A DNA stretch of 47,675 nucleotides from UBA9715 sp964553375 (GTDB lineage: Bacteria > Actinomycetota > Coriobacteriia > Coriobacteriales > Eggerthellaceae), in contig CAZKKN010000009.1 in NCBI GenBank assembly GCA_964553375.1, positions 1 to 47,675 on the forward strand, read 5' to 3'. A program made the position numbers and the translations under genes. Positions within the stretch are counted from its first letter, which is position 1, and each line of letters begins with the position of its first letter. Below are positions 16,779-25,566 of the stretch, piece by piece. Below the pieces are notes generated by a model that was not told the origin of the DNA, ran no database searches, and worked only from the letters and a program-made list of their open reading frames with translations.

Positions 16779-17876
16779 CTAATAGTAGCGGTAGTAGGCG
16801 GCGCAGCTTCCCTCGCTTGAGACCATGCACGGGCCCACCGGGTTCTCGGGCGTGCACACCGTGCGGAAAAGCGGGCATTCCTGGGGCGTCATGGCACCGC
16901 GCAGCACGTCTCCGCAGCGGCACCCCTTGGGATCCACCGTAGGTTCCACCTGAGGGTTGAAACGCTCCACGGCATCGAATCGGGCGAATTCGGGGCGGAT
17001 GCGATACCCGCTCCCCTCAATCACACCTAAACCGCGCCACTGAGCAGGGCAGACCTCGAACACTTCATCGATCGCCGCCAGCGCCACCGGGTTTCCCTGA
17101 GGCATCACGCCCCGGGCATAGGCGATCTCTATGGCCGCCCGCCCCTCATGCAGCTGAGCCATGATCATGGCGATGCCCTGCAGGATGTCCACCGGCTCAA
17201 AGCCCGTGATCACCCCCGGGATGCCATAGCGCTCGGCCAAGAAACCATAGGGGGCGGCTCCGATGATAGTGCTCACGTGACCGGGGAGGATAAGCGCATC
17301 CACTTGCAAACGAGGGTCGGCAACGATAGCCTCGAGGGCCCCGGGCATGTTCTTGTGGGCAACGAACACCGAGAAGTTCTGAAGGTCGAGCTCGGCTGCC
17401 CGCTTGATCGCCCGGGCCACCAAGGGCGTGGTGGTCTCAAACCCCACGCCCACGAACACGACCTGGCGCGACGGGTCTTCCTGAGCCATAGCCAACGCAT
17501 CCAGAGGCGAATAGACGATCTGCACCGAGCGCCCCGCAGCCTGCTCTGCTAGAAGGCTCGAGGTGGAACCGGGCACACGGGTCATGTCGCCGAAGGTCGC
17601 AATGGTCACGCCCGGCACCCGCGCCAAGGCTATCACCGTATCGATATCGCGGTTGGATGTCACGCAAACGGGGCAACCGGGCCCCGAGGCCAGACGCACC
17701 CCTTCTGGCATGAGGTCGCGCAAACCGGCTCGGGCGATGGACACCGTGTGGGTGCCGCACACTTCCATGAGCGTGGCGCCCTGTGCGGGGGTGAGGCGCT
17801 TTATGACCTCCACGAGCTCCCGGGCGATCCGCGGATCCTTGAACGCCGCGAGCTCCTGATCCAGATTCTCGCTCAT
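16779..17876 (-). CDS. hypD: Hydrogenase maturation factor HypD
   Basis: A 365-aa HypD. With HypC it forms the scaffold on which the Fe(CN)2CO unit of NiFe hydrogenases is built. Family signatures are all present: MEVCGTHT near residue 38, GPGCPVCV near 66, GVGFETTTP, and the C-terminal cysteine-rich region (GCRCGDVL, then a block ending GPCMVSSEGSCAAYYRYY). The length is normal. Its start overlaps the hypC stop by 4 bp (ATGA), so translation is coupled. Confidence 0.97.
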   Translation of the reverse strand: MSENLDQELAAFKDPRIARELVEVIKRLTPAQGATLMEVCGTHTVSIARAGLRDLMPEGVRLASGPGCPVCVTSNRDIDTVIALARVPGVTIATFGDMTRVPGSTSSLLAEQAAGRSVQIVYSPLDALAMAQEDPSRQVVFVGVGFETTTPLVARAIKRAAELDLQNFSVFVAHKNMPGALEAIVADPRLQVDALILPGHVSTIIGAAPYGFLAERYGIPGVITGFEPVDILQGIAMIMAQLHEGRAAIEIAYARGVMPQGNPVALAAIDEVFEVCPAQWRGLGVIEGSGYRIRPEFARFDAVERFNPQVEPTVDPKGCRCGDVLRGAMTPQECPLFRTVCTPENPVGPCMVSSEGSCAAYYRYY

Positions 17877-18133
17877 GACCGGGAAGCCGTCGCCTGAGCG
17901 ATCAGGGGGTCATCCACCATGTCGGACATCTCCTGGATGAGCTCCAAGGTGTCCTGGGCGTATTGCTCATCCACCACCTCGATGGCAAACCCCGCATGGA
18001 CGAGCACGTAGTCGCCCACGGCAGCCTGAGGGGTGAGGTCGATGGCCACTTCGCGCTCGGCTCCCATGGCGCTCACGCGCGCCATGCCGTTATCCTGCAA
18101 AGCGAGCACCTTCATCGGTATAGCGAGACACAT
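17873..18133 (-). CDS. hypC: Hydrogenase maturation chaperone HypC
   Basis: An 86-aa HypC/HupF-family chaperone beginning MCLAIPMKV, whose Cys2 is essential in the family for binding iron with HypD. The ATG at 18133 follows AAAGGA and puts this cysteine at position 2; the longer in-frame reading is rejected for that reason. It lies 25 bp after hypF and overlaps hypD by 4 bp. Confidence 0.96.
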   Translation of the reverse strand: MCLAIPMKVLALQDNGMARVSAMGAEREVAIDLTPQAAVGDYVLVHAGFAIEVVDEQYAQDTLELIQEMSDMVDDPLIAQATASRS

Positions 18134-18158
18134 AGCAGTCCTTTCGTTTTCGGCTATT

Positions 18159-20609
18159 CTAGCGCGAAACCGAGGCGACGACGGCCTGGCCATAGGAAAT
18201 GCATCCGTCGTTGGGGGGCAAATCGCTGTTGAGCGCCACGGTGAAACCCAACCCTCCCAGCCTATCGGTGCATTGCTCCACCAAGAAGCGATTCAGGAAG
18301 CAGCCACCCGAAAGGGCGACCAGGGAGATATCGTAAGCGCTTCGCACAAGCTCCGCCACGGCGACCACGACCTGAACCACAGCTTCGTGGAAACGCAGGG
18401 AGATCACCGGCGCACTCACCCCGGACTGCAGGTCATCGAGGACCGCCGCAAGCACAGGGCCGGCATCCAACAGGACCACCGAAGTGTCATGGGCGGTGGA
18501 TGTAGCGGTGGCAGCGTTCTTCTGCAGCTGGAAGCCATAGCGCTCCCGGGCATCCTGGGCCGCTTCCGGCGATAGGTCTTGAGAGGCCCGGCAGGCATCC
18601 AGCAGGATGGCCGGCTCCCCTTCGTAGGTGGGATCGACCCCGATCCCCAGCAGGGCCGCCACCGCATCGAAGAGGCGCCCCAAAGAAGAGGTGAACGGCG
18701 TATTCAGCCCTGACTCGATCATCGAGGCGCAGACGTCGGCCTGGTCGCCAAGGGATTGGAGCAGCGGCTGAGCCGCAGGGTGCTCCAGCAGGTCATAGGT
18801 CCACAGAGCGCCGTAGGCCATGCGCTGCGGATGCTTGATGGCCGCCGCTCCCCCGGGCATGGGCATATAAGTCAGGTTGGCGAAGCGCTCGTAGTCCACC
18901 TGATTGGCCAAAAGCACCTCCCCACCCCACAGGGCGCCGTCGGGGCCGAAGCCCGTGCCATCGAAGGCGATGCCGCAGCAAGGCCCGAACAACCCGTGCT
19001 CACCGAGCACCGAGGCGATGTGGCTGTGGTGATGTTGCACCTCAGTAAGCGGCAAGGACTCGGCGAATGCCTGGGAGCGCGCCCACTTGGACGCGATATA
19101 CTCCGGATGCAAGTCGCATGCGAGCACCCGGGGCTCAAGGGCGAACAGCCGCTCCATCCGCCGCAGGCTTTGGAGCCACGCGTCGAAGACATCGGCATCC
19201 TCCAAATCCCCGATGTATTGCGAGACGAAGGCCTCGCCATGGCGGGTGAGAGTGAAGGTGTTCTTCTGCTCCGAGCCCACAGCCAGCACCGAAGGCCAAT
19301 CCTGGCGCTGGACCTGTTGCCGCTCATCAGCCTCTTCGGGCTGCGGCTCGCCGTTATTGCAACCCAGAGCCAACGCCTGGGGTGCATAGCCGCGGGCGCG
19401 GCGGACGAACTGGACGATCTCGTTTTGAGGGACTTTGAGCACCCGCAGCACCGAGTCGTCGAAACGGCTCAGGATGGGCCGGTCGTTGCCCAGAATGCCA
19501 TCGGCGAGCCCGGCAAGCTTCTCCAGCGCCTCATCGTCATCGGTCACGATGGGCTCTCCGTGGACGTTCCCAGAGGTCATCACCAAGGCATCGCGGCCCG
19601 TGGCCTCCTGAAAATCGTGAAGCAGCAAACACTGCAGCGGAGTGGCGGGCAGCATGATCCCCAGCTCCTTCAGATCCCCAACCACGCTGGGTGCCACAGG
19701 GCTTGAGGCCCGGCGCTCCAAAAGCACGATGGGGCGCGCCGGCGATTCGAGGAGCTTCTCCTCTGCGGCGCTTACCTCGCAAAGCCCGCGAGCCGAAGCG
19801 CAATCCTGCACCATGAGGGCGAAAGGCTTGCCGTCGCGCCGCTTAGCCGCGCGCAACCGCGAAACCGCTTCCTCGTTTGCGGCGTCACAGGCCAGATGGA
19901 AGCCCCCTAATCCCTTGACGGCCAGGATGCCCCCTTCGGCGAGCAGGGCCGTGGCCTGGGACAGAATTCCATCGGAGCTTTGCCGGTCTTGGGCCCGCAC
20001 CGTTGCCGCACGCTTGGCCACGCCATCTTCCACCGGCGTCCAGATGAGCTCGGGACCGCAGGTGAAGCAAGCATCGGGCTGAGCGTGGAAGCGGCGGTTG
20101 GCGGGATCCACGTATTCCGCCGCACACAAGTCGCACATGGTGAACGGCGCCATGGAAGTGGCAGGGCGGTCGTAGGGCAGCGAATCGATGATGGTGAACC
20201 GCGGCCCGCAATCGGTGCAGTTGATGAACGGATAGCGGAAGCGGCGGTTGGCGGGATCGAAGAGCTCCGCCTTGCATTGGGGGCATATGCCCAGATCAGG
20301 GGATACCTTCGTCACGTCATCGGTATCCTGGTCAAGGGACTCGCGGATCTGGAAACCGGTGCAATCCTGCAGCGGCACCTCCTTGAGCTCCACCTCGGAT
20401 ACTTGGGCGGCGGCAGGGGGGTTCTGGGCGATCTCCAAAACGAACTCGTCCAGATGAGCCGCCTCGCCTTCCCCATGGATGAGCACGCCATCGCGGTCAT
20501 TGAGCACCCAACCGGTGATGAGCAGCCGTTTGGCCAATCGGTAGACGAACGGCCGGAACCCCACGCCCTGCACGATGCCTCGCACACGAATATCCAGCGC
20601 CTCGATCAT
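18159..20609 (-). CDS. hypF: Carbamoyltransferase HypF
   Basis: An 816-aa full-length HypF, which makes and transfers the carbamoyl group that becomes cyanide on the NiFe-hydrogenase iron. Domains in order: acylphosphatase (1-92, GVGFRPF with R19, and N37); two zinc fingers (C109, C112, C131, C134; C159, C162, C181, C184); YrdC-like (about 205-395); and a Kae1-like domain (about 450-816) with the HHHSH metal motif and ALSGGCFLNR. AAGGAG precedes the ATG. hypE, hypA and hypB are not in the window, nor is any hydrogenase structural gene. Confidence 0.97.
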   Translation of the reverse strand: MIEALDIRVRGIVQGVGFRPFVYRLAKRLLITGWVLNDRDGVLIHGEGEAAHLDEFVLEIAQNPPAAAQVSEVELKEVPLQDCTGFQIRESLDQDTDDVTKVSPDLGICPQCKAELFDPANRRFRYPFINCTDCGPRFTIIDSLPYDRPATSMAPFTMCDLCAAEYVDPANRRFHAQPDACFTCGPELIWTPVEDGVAKRAATVRAQDRQSSDGILSQATALLAEGGILAVKGLGGFHLACDAANEEAVSRLRAAKRRDGKPFALMVQDCASARGLCEVSAAEEKLLESPARPIVLLERRASSPVAPSVVGDLKELGIMLPATPLQCLLLHDFQEATGRDALVMTSGNVHGEPIVTDDDEALEKLAGLADGILGNDRPILSRFDDSVLRVLKVPQNEIVQFVRRARGYAPQALALGCNNGEPQPEEADERQQVQRQDWPSVLAVGSEQKNTFTLTRHGEAFVSQYIGDLEDADVFDAWLQSLRRMERLFALEPRVLACDLHPEYIASKWARSQAFAESLPLTEVQHHHSHIASVLGEHGLFGPCCGIAFDGTGFGPDGALWGGEVLLANQVDYERFANLTYMPMPGGAAAIKHPQRMAYGALWTYDLLEHPAAQPLLQSLGDQADVCASMIESGLNTPFTSSLGRLFDAVAALLGIGVDPTYEGEPAILLDACRASQDLSPEAAQDARERYGFQLQKNAATATSTAHDTSVVLLDAGPVLAAVLDDLQSGVSAPVISLRFHEAVVQVVVAVAELVRSAYDISLVALSGGCFLNRFLVEQCTDRLGGLGFTVALNSDLPPNDGCISYGQAVVASVSR

Positions 20610-20648
20610 AGGCAGCTCTCCTTATCTGCGGCCCGGCGTTGCATGGCG

Positions 20649-22385
20649 CTAGCGGACAGCCGGCGCCTCTGCCTCTTGCTGAATGTCGGCTAAGACCTCG
20701 CGCACCAAGGCAGCAAGCAAGGAAAGCGTGGCATCGTAGCTATCGGGAAGATGCAGATGCAAGCAGCGCCGCCCACGGCTGGCCAACGTGGCCGCATCCC
20801 CCGCCGCCTGGGCATGGGCGAGGGTCCCCAAGCTTTCCGCCGGTTGCCCCTCAAGAGGGATATCATCGGGTTCTTGGGCCGAAAGCACCAAGAATACGCC
20901 TTGGTTGGGACCGCCCTTTTGCATTTGCCCAGTGGAGTGCAGGTAACGCGGACCTATCTCCAAACACGAGGGCACACCGCAGCGGTTGGCCACGGCGAAG
21001 CGGATGTCCTCCAACGCCCGCTTGCGCCCTTCGTCGCAGAAGGGCAGAAACGCGTTTATGGCGAAGTAGTCCCCGGGCGCGATGCCGCTGAGCAGCTTGC
21101 GCAGCGCCCCATAGACCGACTGCTCCCCTTCGCAGCATTCGGAGAGCTGCACCTCCACCGGCCCCAAGGGGATGTCACCGAAGAACTGCTCGGTGAAGGC
21201 GGGAGCTGGGATCTGGCTTTCCAGGATCTCCGTTACCTTCGCCTTAGCCGAAGCCACATCGGGCTGATCGAAGGGGCACACCCCCATCAGATACCCGCAA
21301 AGCGCCGTGGCGTATTCCCATAAGACGAAATGCTCGGCCAGGTCATTCACCGTTTTTATCGTGAAATCCATACGCGGGATGGAACCGTCTATGCACGAGA
21401 GCCCCTTGGCGAAATTGCTGCGGCTATCGGAGGGATCGCTTTCAACATGATAGACGACCACCGCTCTGTCGCCCGCATCGCGGGAAAGCAGCAACGGATT
21501 GGTCTCCAGATACGGCAGGATGCCCTGGCCTTCCTTGCCCGTGCTCTCGGCCAGCAGCTGCTCGATCCAAAGCCCCAGGGCGCGGCCGCGCTTGGGCGAT
21601 ACGTAGGCGATCTTATTGCGCCCTTCGCTGTGAGTGCCGTAAAGGAAAGCCGCCAACTGGATAGCCGGGTTGTCCGTCTCGTCGGTGGCGCACAGCTCCT
21701 CGGCTTTGGCGGCGTGCTTCATCAGCTTTTTGAGGGGGATGCCCACCAAAGCAGCCGGAAAGAGCCCGAACACCGAAAGCGCCGAGAATCGGCCTCCCAC
21801 CGCAGGCTCGCCGTAAAGGATGCTCGCCCATTTCTCGCTGATGGCCCGATTGGCCAGAGGAGAGCCGGGGTCGGTTATGGCCACCAGATGCGAAGAGAGC
21901 TTCTTCGCGCCCATGACCTTCATGAACTCGTCACGCACGGCGCTCAGCATGAGGCGCATCTCCAGGGTGCCGCCGCTTTTCGACGACACGATGACGAGGG
22001 TCTTCTTCAAATCGCACTTGCCCAGCACCCGGCGCAGGCGCACAGGCGAATCGGAATCCAGGACGAAGAGCTTCATGCGCGGCTTGCGAACCTTGTAGAA
22101 CTTCGTCAGCACCATGGATGCCTGGGTGGAACCGCCCTGGCCGATGAGCAGCACGTATCTCATCCCCTGATCGGCGAAGCTATCGGCGAGCTTTTGGATG
22201 GACTTCACCGGATACGGCGGGGTTAGCGCCAAATCGGTCCAGCCCATGAACTCACCCGCACAGGCTTGGGCCGCCGGCGAGAAGGAATAAAGCGTTGCAT
22301 CTTGGGCCTGAACGCGACTCGCCGCCTTCTCGGCCACGAGCCTTTGAACCGCTGGATAGGTGATATTGGAACGAACGCTTAGCAT
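20649..22385 (-). CDS. pgi: Glucose-6-phosphate isomerase (SIS-domain protein)
   Basis: A 578-aa protein with the phosphoglucose isomerase fold: two SIS domains with VSSKSGGTLEM (about residues 131-141) and GGRFSALSVFGLFPAAL, the second being the usual PGI signature region. It interconverts glucose-6-phosphate and fructose-6-phosphate. It is somewhat longer than the compact bacterial enzymes and the C-terminal third is less typical, so a bifunctional or divergent isomerase is possible. It precedes hypF by 39 bp and may be co-transcribed with hypFCD. Confidence 0.85.
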   Translation of the reverse strand: MLSVRSNITYPAVQRLVAEKAASRVQAQDATLYSFSPAAQACAGEFMGWTDLALTPPYPVKSIQKLADSFADQGMRYVLLIGQGGSTQASMVLTKFYKVRKPRMKLFVLDSDSPVRLRRVLGKCDLKKTLVIVSSKSGGTLEMRLMLSAVRDEFMKVMGAKKLSSHLVAITDPGSPLANRAISEKWASILYGEPAVGGRFSALSVFGLFPAALVGIPLKKLMKHAAKAEELCATDETDNPAIQLAAFLYGTHSEGRNKIAYVSPKRGRALGLWIEQLLAESTGKEGQGILPYLETNPLLLSRDAGDRAVVVYHVESDPSDSRSNFAKGLSCIDGSIPRMDFTIKTVNDLAEHFVLWEYATALCGYLMGVCPFDQPDVASAKAKVTEILESQIPAPAFTEQFFGDIPLGPVEVQLSECCEGEQSVYGALRKLLSGIAPGDYFAINAFLPFCDEGRKRALEDIRFAVANRCGVPSCLEIGPRYLHSTGQMQKGGPNQGVFLVLSAQEPDDIPLEGQPAESLGTLAHAQAAGDAATLASRGRRCLHLHLPDSYDATLSLLAALVREVLADIQQEAEAPAVR

Positions 22386-22430
22386 GGGAATGCCTCTTCC
22401 TGGCTTGAGCGGATAGATACTCCGGATACG

Positions 22431-22459
22431 ATTCTACCAAACCCGGCTGCGCCGTTGAA
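22431..22459 (-). promoter_or_regulatory. Putative promoter of pgi
   Basis: On the minus strand TTCAAC is followed by 17 bp and then TAGAAT, about 45 bp upstream of the pgi start. The -10 matches at five of six positions; the -35 is poor. Confidence 0.4.
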
Positions 22460-22480
22460 CGCCCCGGCCCATCGCGCGAA

Positions 22481-22510
22481 GCGGGTTTTAGCGGTTTTTA
22501 CCGGGTTTTA
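22481..22510. repeat. Three tandem 10-bp units upstream of pgi
   Basis: Three consecutive 10-mers, GCGGGTTTTA, GCGGTTTTTA and CCGGGTTTTA, in the gap between the surface-protein stop and pgi. The one-turn periodicity with phased A/T runs suggests a curved upstream element for the pgi promoter. On the other hand, it may simply be part of the 3' end of the surface-protein transcript. Confidence 0.45.
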
Positions 22511-22516
22511 CGTCCC

Positions 22517-24148
22517 TTAACGGGCAGAACGCCTCTTGAAAGCCACAGCTCCCAAGGCCACGGCTGCAACGGCCATGCAGGCAAGGGGGACCAGCGGCAG
22601 CGTATCACCCGTTGAGGCCAAAGCGGCAGGACGGGTGTAGCCGTCGGGAATCACGCTTGCGGCCTGCTGCACGGTGAAGTTGGCAGAGACCTCGGTGAGG
22701 CCGTCATCGAAGAAGGCGGTCATGGTATGGGGGCCTTCGGAGAGCGTCTGAAGGAATCCCGGACGCAAATCGATGATGGTGGTGCCGGCGCGGGAGTCGT
22801 AATCCTGACCCCAAATGAGGTCGTTGCCATCCACCGTTACCTTGTATTTGAAGCGGCTGTAATCCGGCGAGAAGATGAACTCTAGGCCAGTTTGGGAATC
22901 CTTGCGCCACACGCCACCGGAGCCCACCAGGCACGATGCGTCGGGCATCACGGTGGAGCGGAACACCATGGAGGTGGTGCCGTCGCTTCCCAGCACCGAA
23001 CCCAAGCCATAGAGGTTGCCGGCATAAACCGTAGCCGCAGCACCGCTCACGGGCTCGTCGCTCAAGGTCTGGCTGTAGGGGCTCACCGAGCCATCGATGT
23101 TGCCCCAAGCACCCACGTACGTATCGCTGATGGTGGAGCCGGAGCTTTGGGGACCCACCAGGATAAGGCCCTCATCGGCCTGGCTGAGCGCACCGGAGAG
23201 CACCGCTTTGCGGGACGGATAATCCGCTATGTTCGCGGGCTCGGTAACACCCGAGGTGATGGGGGAGCTGTTCAGGTCGCTTACCCCTTCGCGATAGATC
23301 GTCACTTTGGGCGTACCCGTACCATTGCGCAGGTCGTTCAGGCTATCGGCATAAGAGTAGATGTAGAGACCGTTATCGTAGGGGACGGTTTGGGCACCCA
23401 CGACCGGTGAAGAAAGATGGCCTGCTTCCGTAACGGCACCGGTGGAGATGTCGAAGGTGAGCACGGCATCGGTGGGGGAGCCATTCTGGATGCCGCCCAC
23501 CATCTGAAGCACCTTGCCGTTATTCACCACACTCGTAGCCACAGGGACCCCCTGGGCGGGAATCTCCTGCCAAGAAGGGGCCTCGCTGTTGGGGTCGAAG
23601 GTATACACGTGGGACTCGGGATTCGAGGTTATCGCCGGCAAGGAGCCATCGCTTCCCATAGGCGCTCCCACCAGGATGATCTCCCCTTCTGAATAGTCCG
23701 TCGCACCGAACACGGTAGCGCTGCAGAACTGAAGCCAATCCGGCAAAGTAGCGAGCGTCGTCCAGGCGCCGTCCTGGAAGCACTCCAGCGTACGATAACC
23801 CGAGACCGTCTGACCGCTGCCATTCTTGAACGCGACCTCGCGCATGTAGTAGAGCTTTCCACCCGAACCCAGCAGGATGCCGCCGTTGAGCAGCTCCTCG
23901 GAGCCAGCCAACTCCGGCACGATCTTGCTCAGCTCGCTGTTCGTGGGCGGAGGCGTGAGCTCGTTGGGATAAAGGCCTGCCGAGGCAAGCTGCACGTTGT
24001 CGCCCGATTCGTAACCGACGACGGTATAGAACAGATCAACGATGGGGTTGCCGCTGGAGGCGTCGTCGTTGGCGGCAAAAGCCACGGCGGGCACTAGCGA
24101 TAGGGCCAATATGGCGGCCAAGATGAAGCGAGCGCTTTTATGCAGCAT
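22517..24148 (-). CDS. Sortase-anchored surface protein (LAXTG motif) with propeller-like domain
   Basis: A 543-aa exported protein. A signal peptide (about 1-26, ending AVAFAA) is followed by a region from about 70 to 420 with repeated blade-like segments (WTTLATLPDW, WQEIPAQGVP, VLQMVGGIQN), suggestive of a kelch or other beta-propeller. A small beta domain follows (about 425-495). The C-terminus is a wall-sorting signal: LASTG at 510-514, a hydrophobic stretch and KRRSAR. LAXTG is the class E sortase motif used in high-GC Gram-positives. The sortase is not in the window. GAGGGATGAG precedes the ATG. The ligand is unknown. Confidence 0.8.
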   Translation of the reverse strand: MLHKSARFILAAILALSLVPAVAFAANDDASSGNPIVDLFYTVVGYESGDNVQLASAGLYPNELTPPPTNSELSKIVPELAGSEELLNGGILLGSGGKLYYMREVAFKNGSGQTVSGYRTLECFQDGAWTTLATLPDWLQFCSATVFGATDYSEGEIILVGAPMGSDGSLPAITSNPESHVYTFDPNSEAPSWQEIPAQGVPVATSVVNNGKVLQMVGGIQNGSPTDAVLTFDISTGAVTEAGHLSSPVVGAQTVPYDNGLYIYSYADSLNDLRNGTGTPKVTIYREGVSDLNSSPITSGVTEPANIADYPSRKAVLSGALSQADEGLILVGPQSSGSTISDTYVGAWGNIDGSVSPYSQTLSDEPVSGAAATVYAGNLYGLGSVLGSDGTTSMVFRSTVMPDASCLVGSGGVWRKDSQTGLEFIFSPDYSRFKYKVTVDGNDLIWGQDYDSRAGTTIIDLRPGFLQTLSEGPHTMTAFFDDGLTEVSANFTVQQAASVIPDGYTRPAALASTGDTLPLVPLACMAVAAVALGAVAFKRRSAR

Positions 24149-24199
24149 TTCTCATCCCTCGCTCGATTAACGGTGCGATTGGTTTGTCATAGCGTTCCA

Positions 24200-24228
24200 A
24201 TTATAGCGATGTTTGCCGCGGTTGTCAT
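24200..24228 (-). promoter_or_regulatory. Strong sigma70 promoter of the surface-protein gene
   Basis: On the minus strand ATGACA (24228-24223) is separated by exactly 17 bp from a perfect TATAAT (24205-24200), with transcription expected to begin near 24193, about 45 nt before the ATG. This is among the best promoter matches in the window. Confidence 0.65.
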
Positions 24229-24476
24229 AAAACACCAAATGAGAGCATGTTTTTGGGCTTCGCAGAAAACGCACAGACAGCCACCTCGTCTATTCGGCGT
24301 CATAGCGGGAAGACTCATGCCATGGCATAGGCTGAAGCGCGAAACACTATATATAGTAGAGCCGCCCTCTTAGCGAAAGATCGACCCCACGAAAGATAAC
24401 TCCTGTTCAAAGTACACTTTGTATCTACAATTTCTTCAAAAAACGTTCTGAATCAACGCTGGATCGCCGCAATCCA
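24229..24476. other. Gene-free interval with two AT-rich palindromes
   Basis: No gene that I can support lies here; a 77-codon plus-strand reading frame is unsupported. Two perfect 12-bp palindromes are visible: ATGCCATGGCAT at 24317-24328 and ACTATATATAGT at 24346-24357. The region is more AT-rich than its surroundings and separates two minus-strand transcription units, so it may hold regulator sites for the surface-protein promoter. Confidence 0.5.
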
Positions 24477-24734
24477 TCACTGGATCATCTGGAAGAAGAG
24501 GCCGACGATGGCGATCCCCGCAAGGATGGCCACGATGATGCTCACGAAGGTGAGGCGGGAGATCCGTTTTTGGGACCGGGCGAGCTCCATGCGGAAATCA
24601 TGGGAGCTGTAGCCGATGGATGAGCGGCGCCGCTTCCCTATCTCGCGGTCGCTGAACCAATAGCGCGATTCACTGCCCAGCTCGGGGGTGCGCCGGCGCG
24701 GGGGCCGGGGCATGGGCTGGCGGGAGCGGGCCAT
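24477..24734 (-). CDS. Small single-pass membrane protein
   Basis: An 85-aa protein with a basic, proline-rich N-terminus (PRPPRRRTP), a polar middle, and one C-terminal membrane helix at about residues 60-82 (FVSIIVAILAGIAIVGLFF). This suggests a tail-anchored protein with its N-terminus in the cytoplasm. The start overlaps the stop of the preceding coiled-coil gene (TGATG), so the two are translationally coupled and likely work together. I recognise no family. Confidence 0.75.
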   Translation of the reverse strand: MARSRQPMPRPPRRRTPELGSESRYWFSDREIGKRRRSSIGYSSHDFRMELARSQKRISRLTFVSIIVAILAGIAIVGLFFQMIQ

Positions 24735-25444
24735 CAGTATCGCCTCTCGCCGAAGCCCTGATCGCGCTGGCTGAGATGCGGAATGGCCACAGTGCCATCG
24801 GAAAGACTGCCCTGAGCTTGGGGGTTGTGCTGGGAACGCGGGCGAGCGGCCCCCAGATTGTCGGCGGCATAGGTGCCGCATCCCGCCACTGCCGGTCGCA
24901 GTTGGCGAGCGCGCCCCTCTGCCTCGCTTCGCTGAGAACGCGGGTTTTGGGACTGGGTGCGGCGCGCCTGAGCCTGGGCTTGAGCCTGGGCTTGAGCGCG
25001 GGCCTGGGCTTGAGCGTCGCCGAGGATGGCCTGAGCCTGGGCGCGGGCCTGAGCGACGATCTGATTGGCTTGGAGCTGGGCATCGCGAACGATGGCCTGG
25101 GCTTGGGCTTGGGCACGGCTTTGCAGCTGAGCCACCCGCTGTTGCATCTCGCGACTCGGAGCCCCGGAGGCCGTGGTGTCTGCGCGCAGGGCCAACTCGT
25201 CGCGCAGATGCTTGATCTCGCGCAGATACTCGTCAGCCGAGCGCTGAGCCGCGTCGAAATAGCCGTTGGCCATGAGCGCCGCCTCGGCGATGGAGCCCAC
25301 CTTGGCGTTTTTCGGGAGGCGCTGGGATGCCAGCATGCGCTTGAGATGCTCGTTTTCGGCGCAGGCGTCCTCGTAGTCCTCAGAGAGGCTCACCATAAGC
25401 TCAAGGAGCTCTATGCGGCTGAGTTTCTTTAAGCTTCTGTCCAT
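24734..25444 (-). CDS. Coiled-coil protein with Ala-Gln repeat tract
   Basis: A 236-aa protein. Residues 1-45 (LSRIELLELMVSLSEDYEDA) look like a short helical hairpin seen in DivIVA-like or septum-associated coiled-coil proteins. Residues about 95-160 form a long helix with alternating A and Q, culminating in a pure AQ run (about 144-160). The last 75 residues are disordered, rich in R, Q, S and G. It is coupled to a small tail-anchored membrane protein, so a role at the envelope or division site is plausible. A DivIVA relationship is only a guess. Confidence 0.7.
   Translation of the reverse strand: MDRSLKKLSRIELLELMVSLSEDYEDACAENEHLKRMLASQRLPKNAKVGSIAEAALMANGYFDAAQRSADEYLREIKHLRDELALRADTTASGAPSREMQQRVAQLQSRAQAQAQAIVRDAQLQANQIVAQARAQAQAILGDAQAQARAQAQAQAQAQARRTQSQNPRSQRSEAEGRARQLRPAVAGCGTYAADNLGAARPRSQHNPQAQGSLSDGTVAIPHLSQRDQGFGERRY
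24965..25114 (-). repeat. Degenerate 6/12-bp repeat encoding the Ala-Gln tract
   Basis: The DNA encoding residues 111-160 of the coiled-coil protein consists of degenerate GCCCAGGCTCAA-type units (seen on the plus strand as repeated GCCTGGGCTTGA). Units of 6 or 12 bp keep the frame when copy number changes, so length variation between strains would alter helix length without a frameshift. Confidence 0.6.
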
Positions 25445-25525
25445 GGATGCTGGGCTTCTTCTTCGTTTTCATGAACACTGCCGGCACATGGGACGCACCC
25501 ATGCGAAAGTACAAAGAACAGTACG

Positions 25526-25554
25526 ATTATCGGGCAAAACAAGGTTTTTTTCAA
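25526..25554 (-). promoter_or_regulatory. Sigma70 promoter of the coiled-coil gene
   Basis: On the minus strand TTGAAA (25554-25549), a 17-bp spacer and GATAAT (25531-25526) make a near-consensus promoter. The start site would be near 25519, leaving a leader of about 75 nt before the coiled-coil gene. Confidence 0.65.
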
Positions 25555-25566
25555 TAGGACGCGCCA

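Noticed and set aside
24140..24373. A 77-codon plus-strand frame in the 24.2-24.4 kb gap
   Set aside because: It overlaps the surface-protein promoter, has no ribosome binding site and no recognisable similarity.
24965..25114. Repeat tract considered as a CRISPR array
   Set aside because: The units are 6/12 bp with no spacers and encode an Ala-Gln helix in frame.
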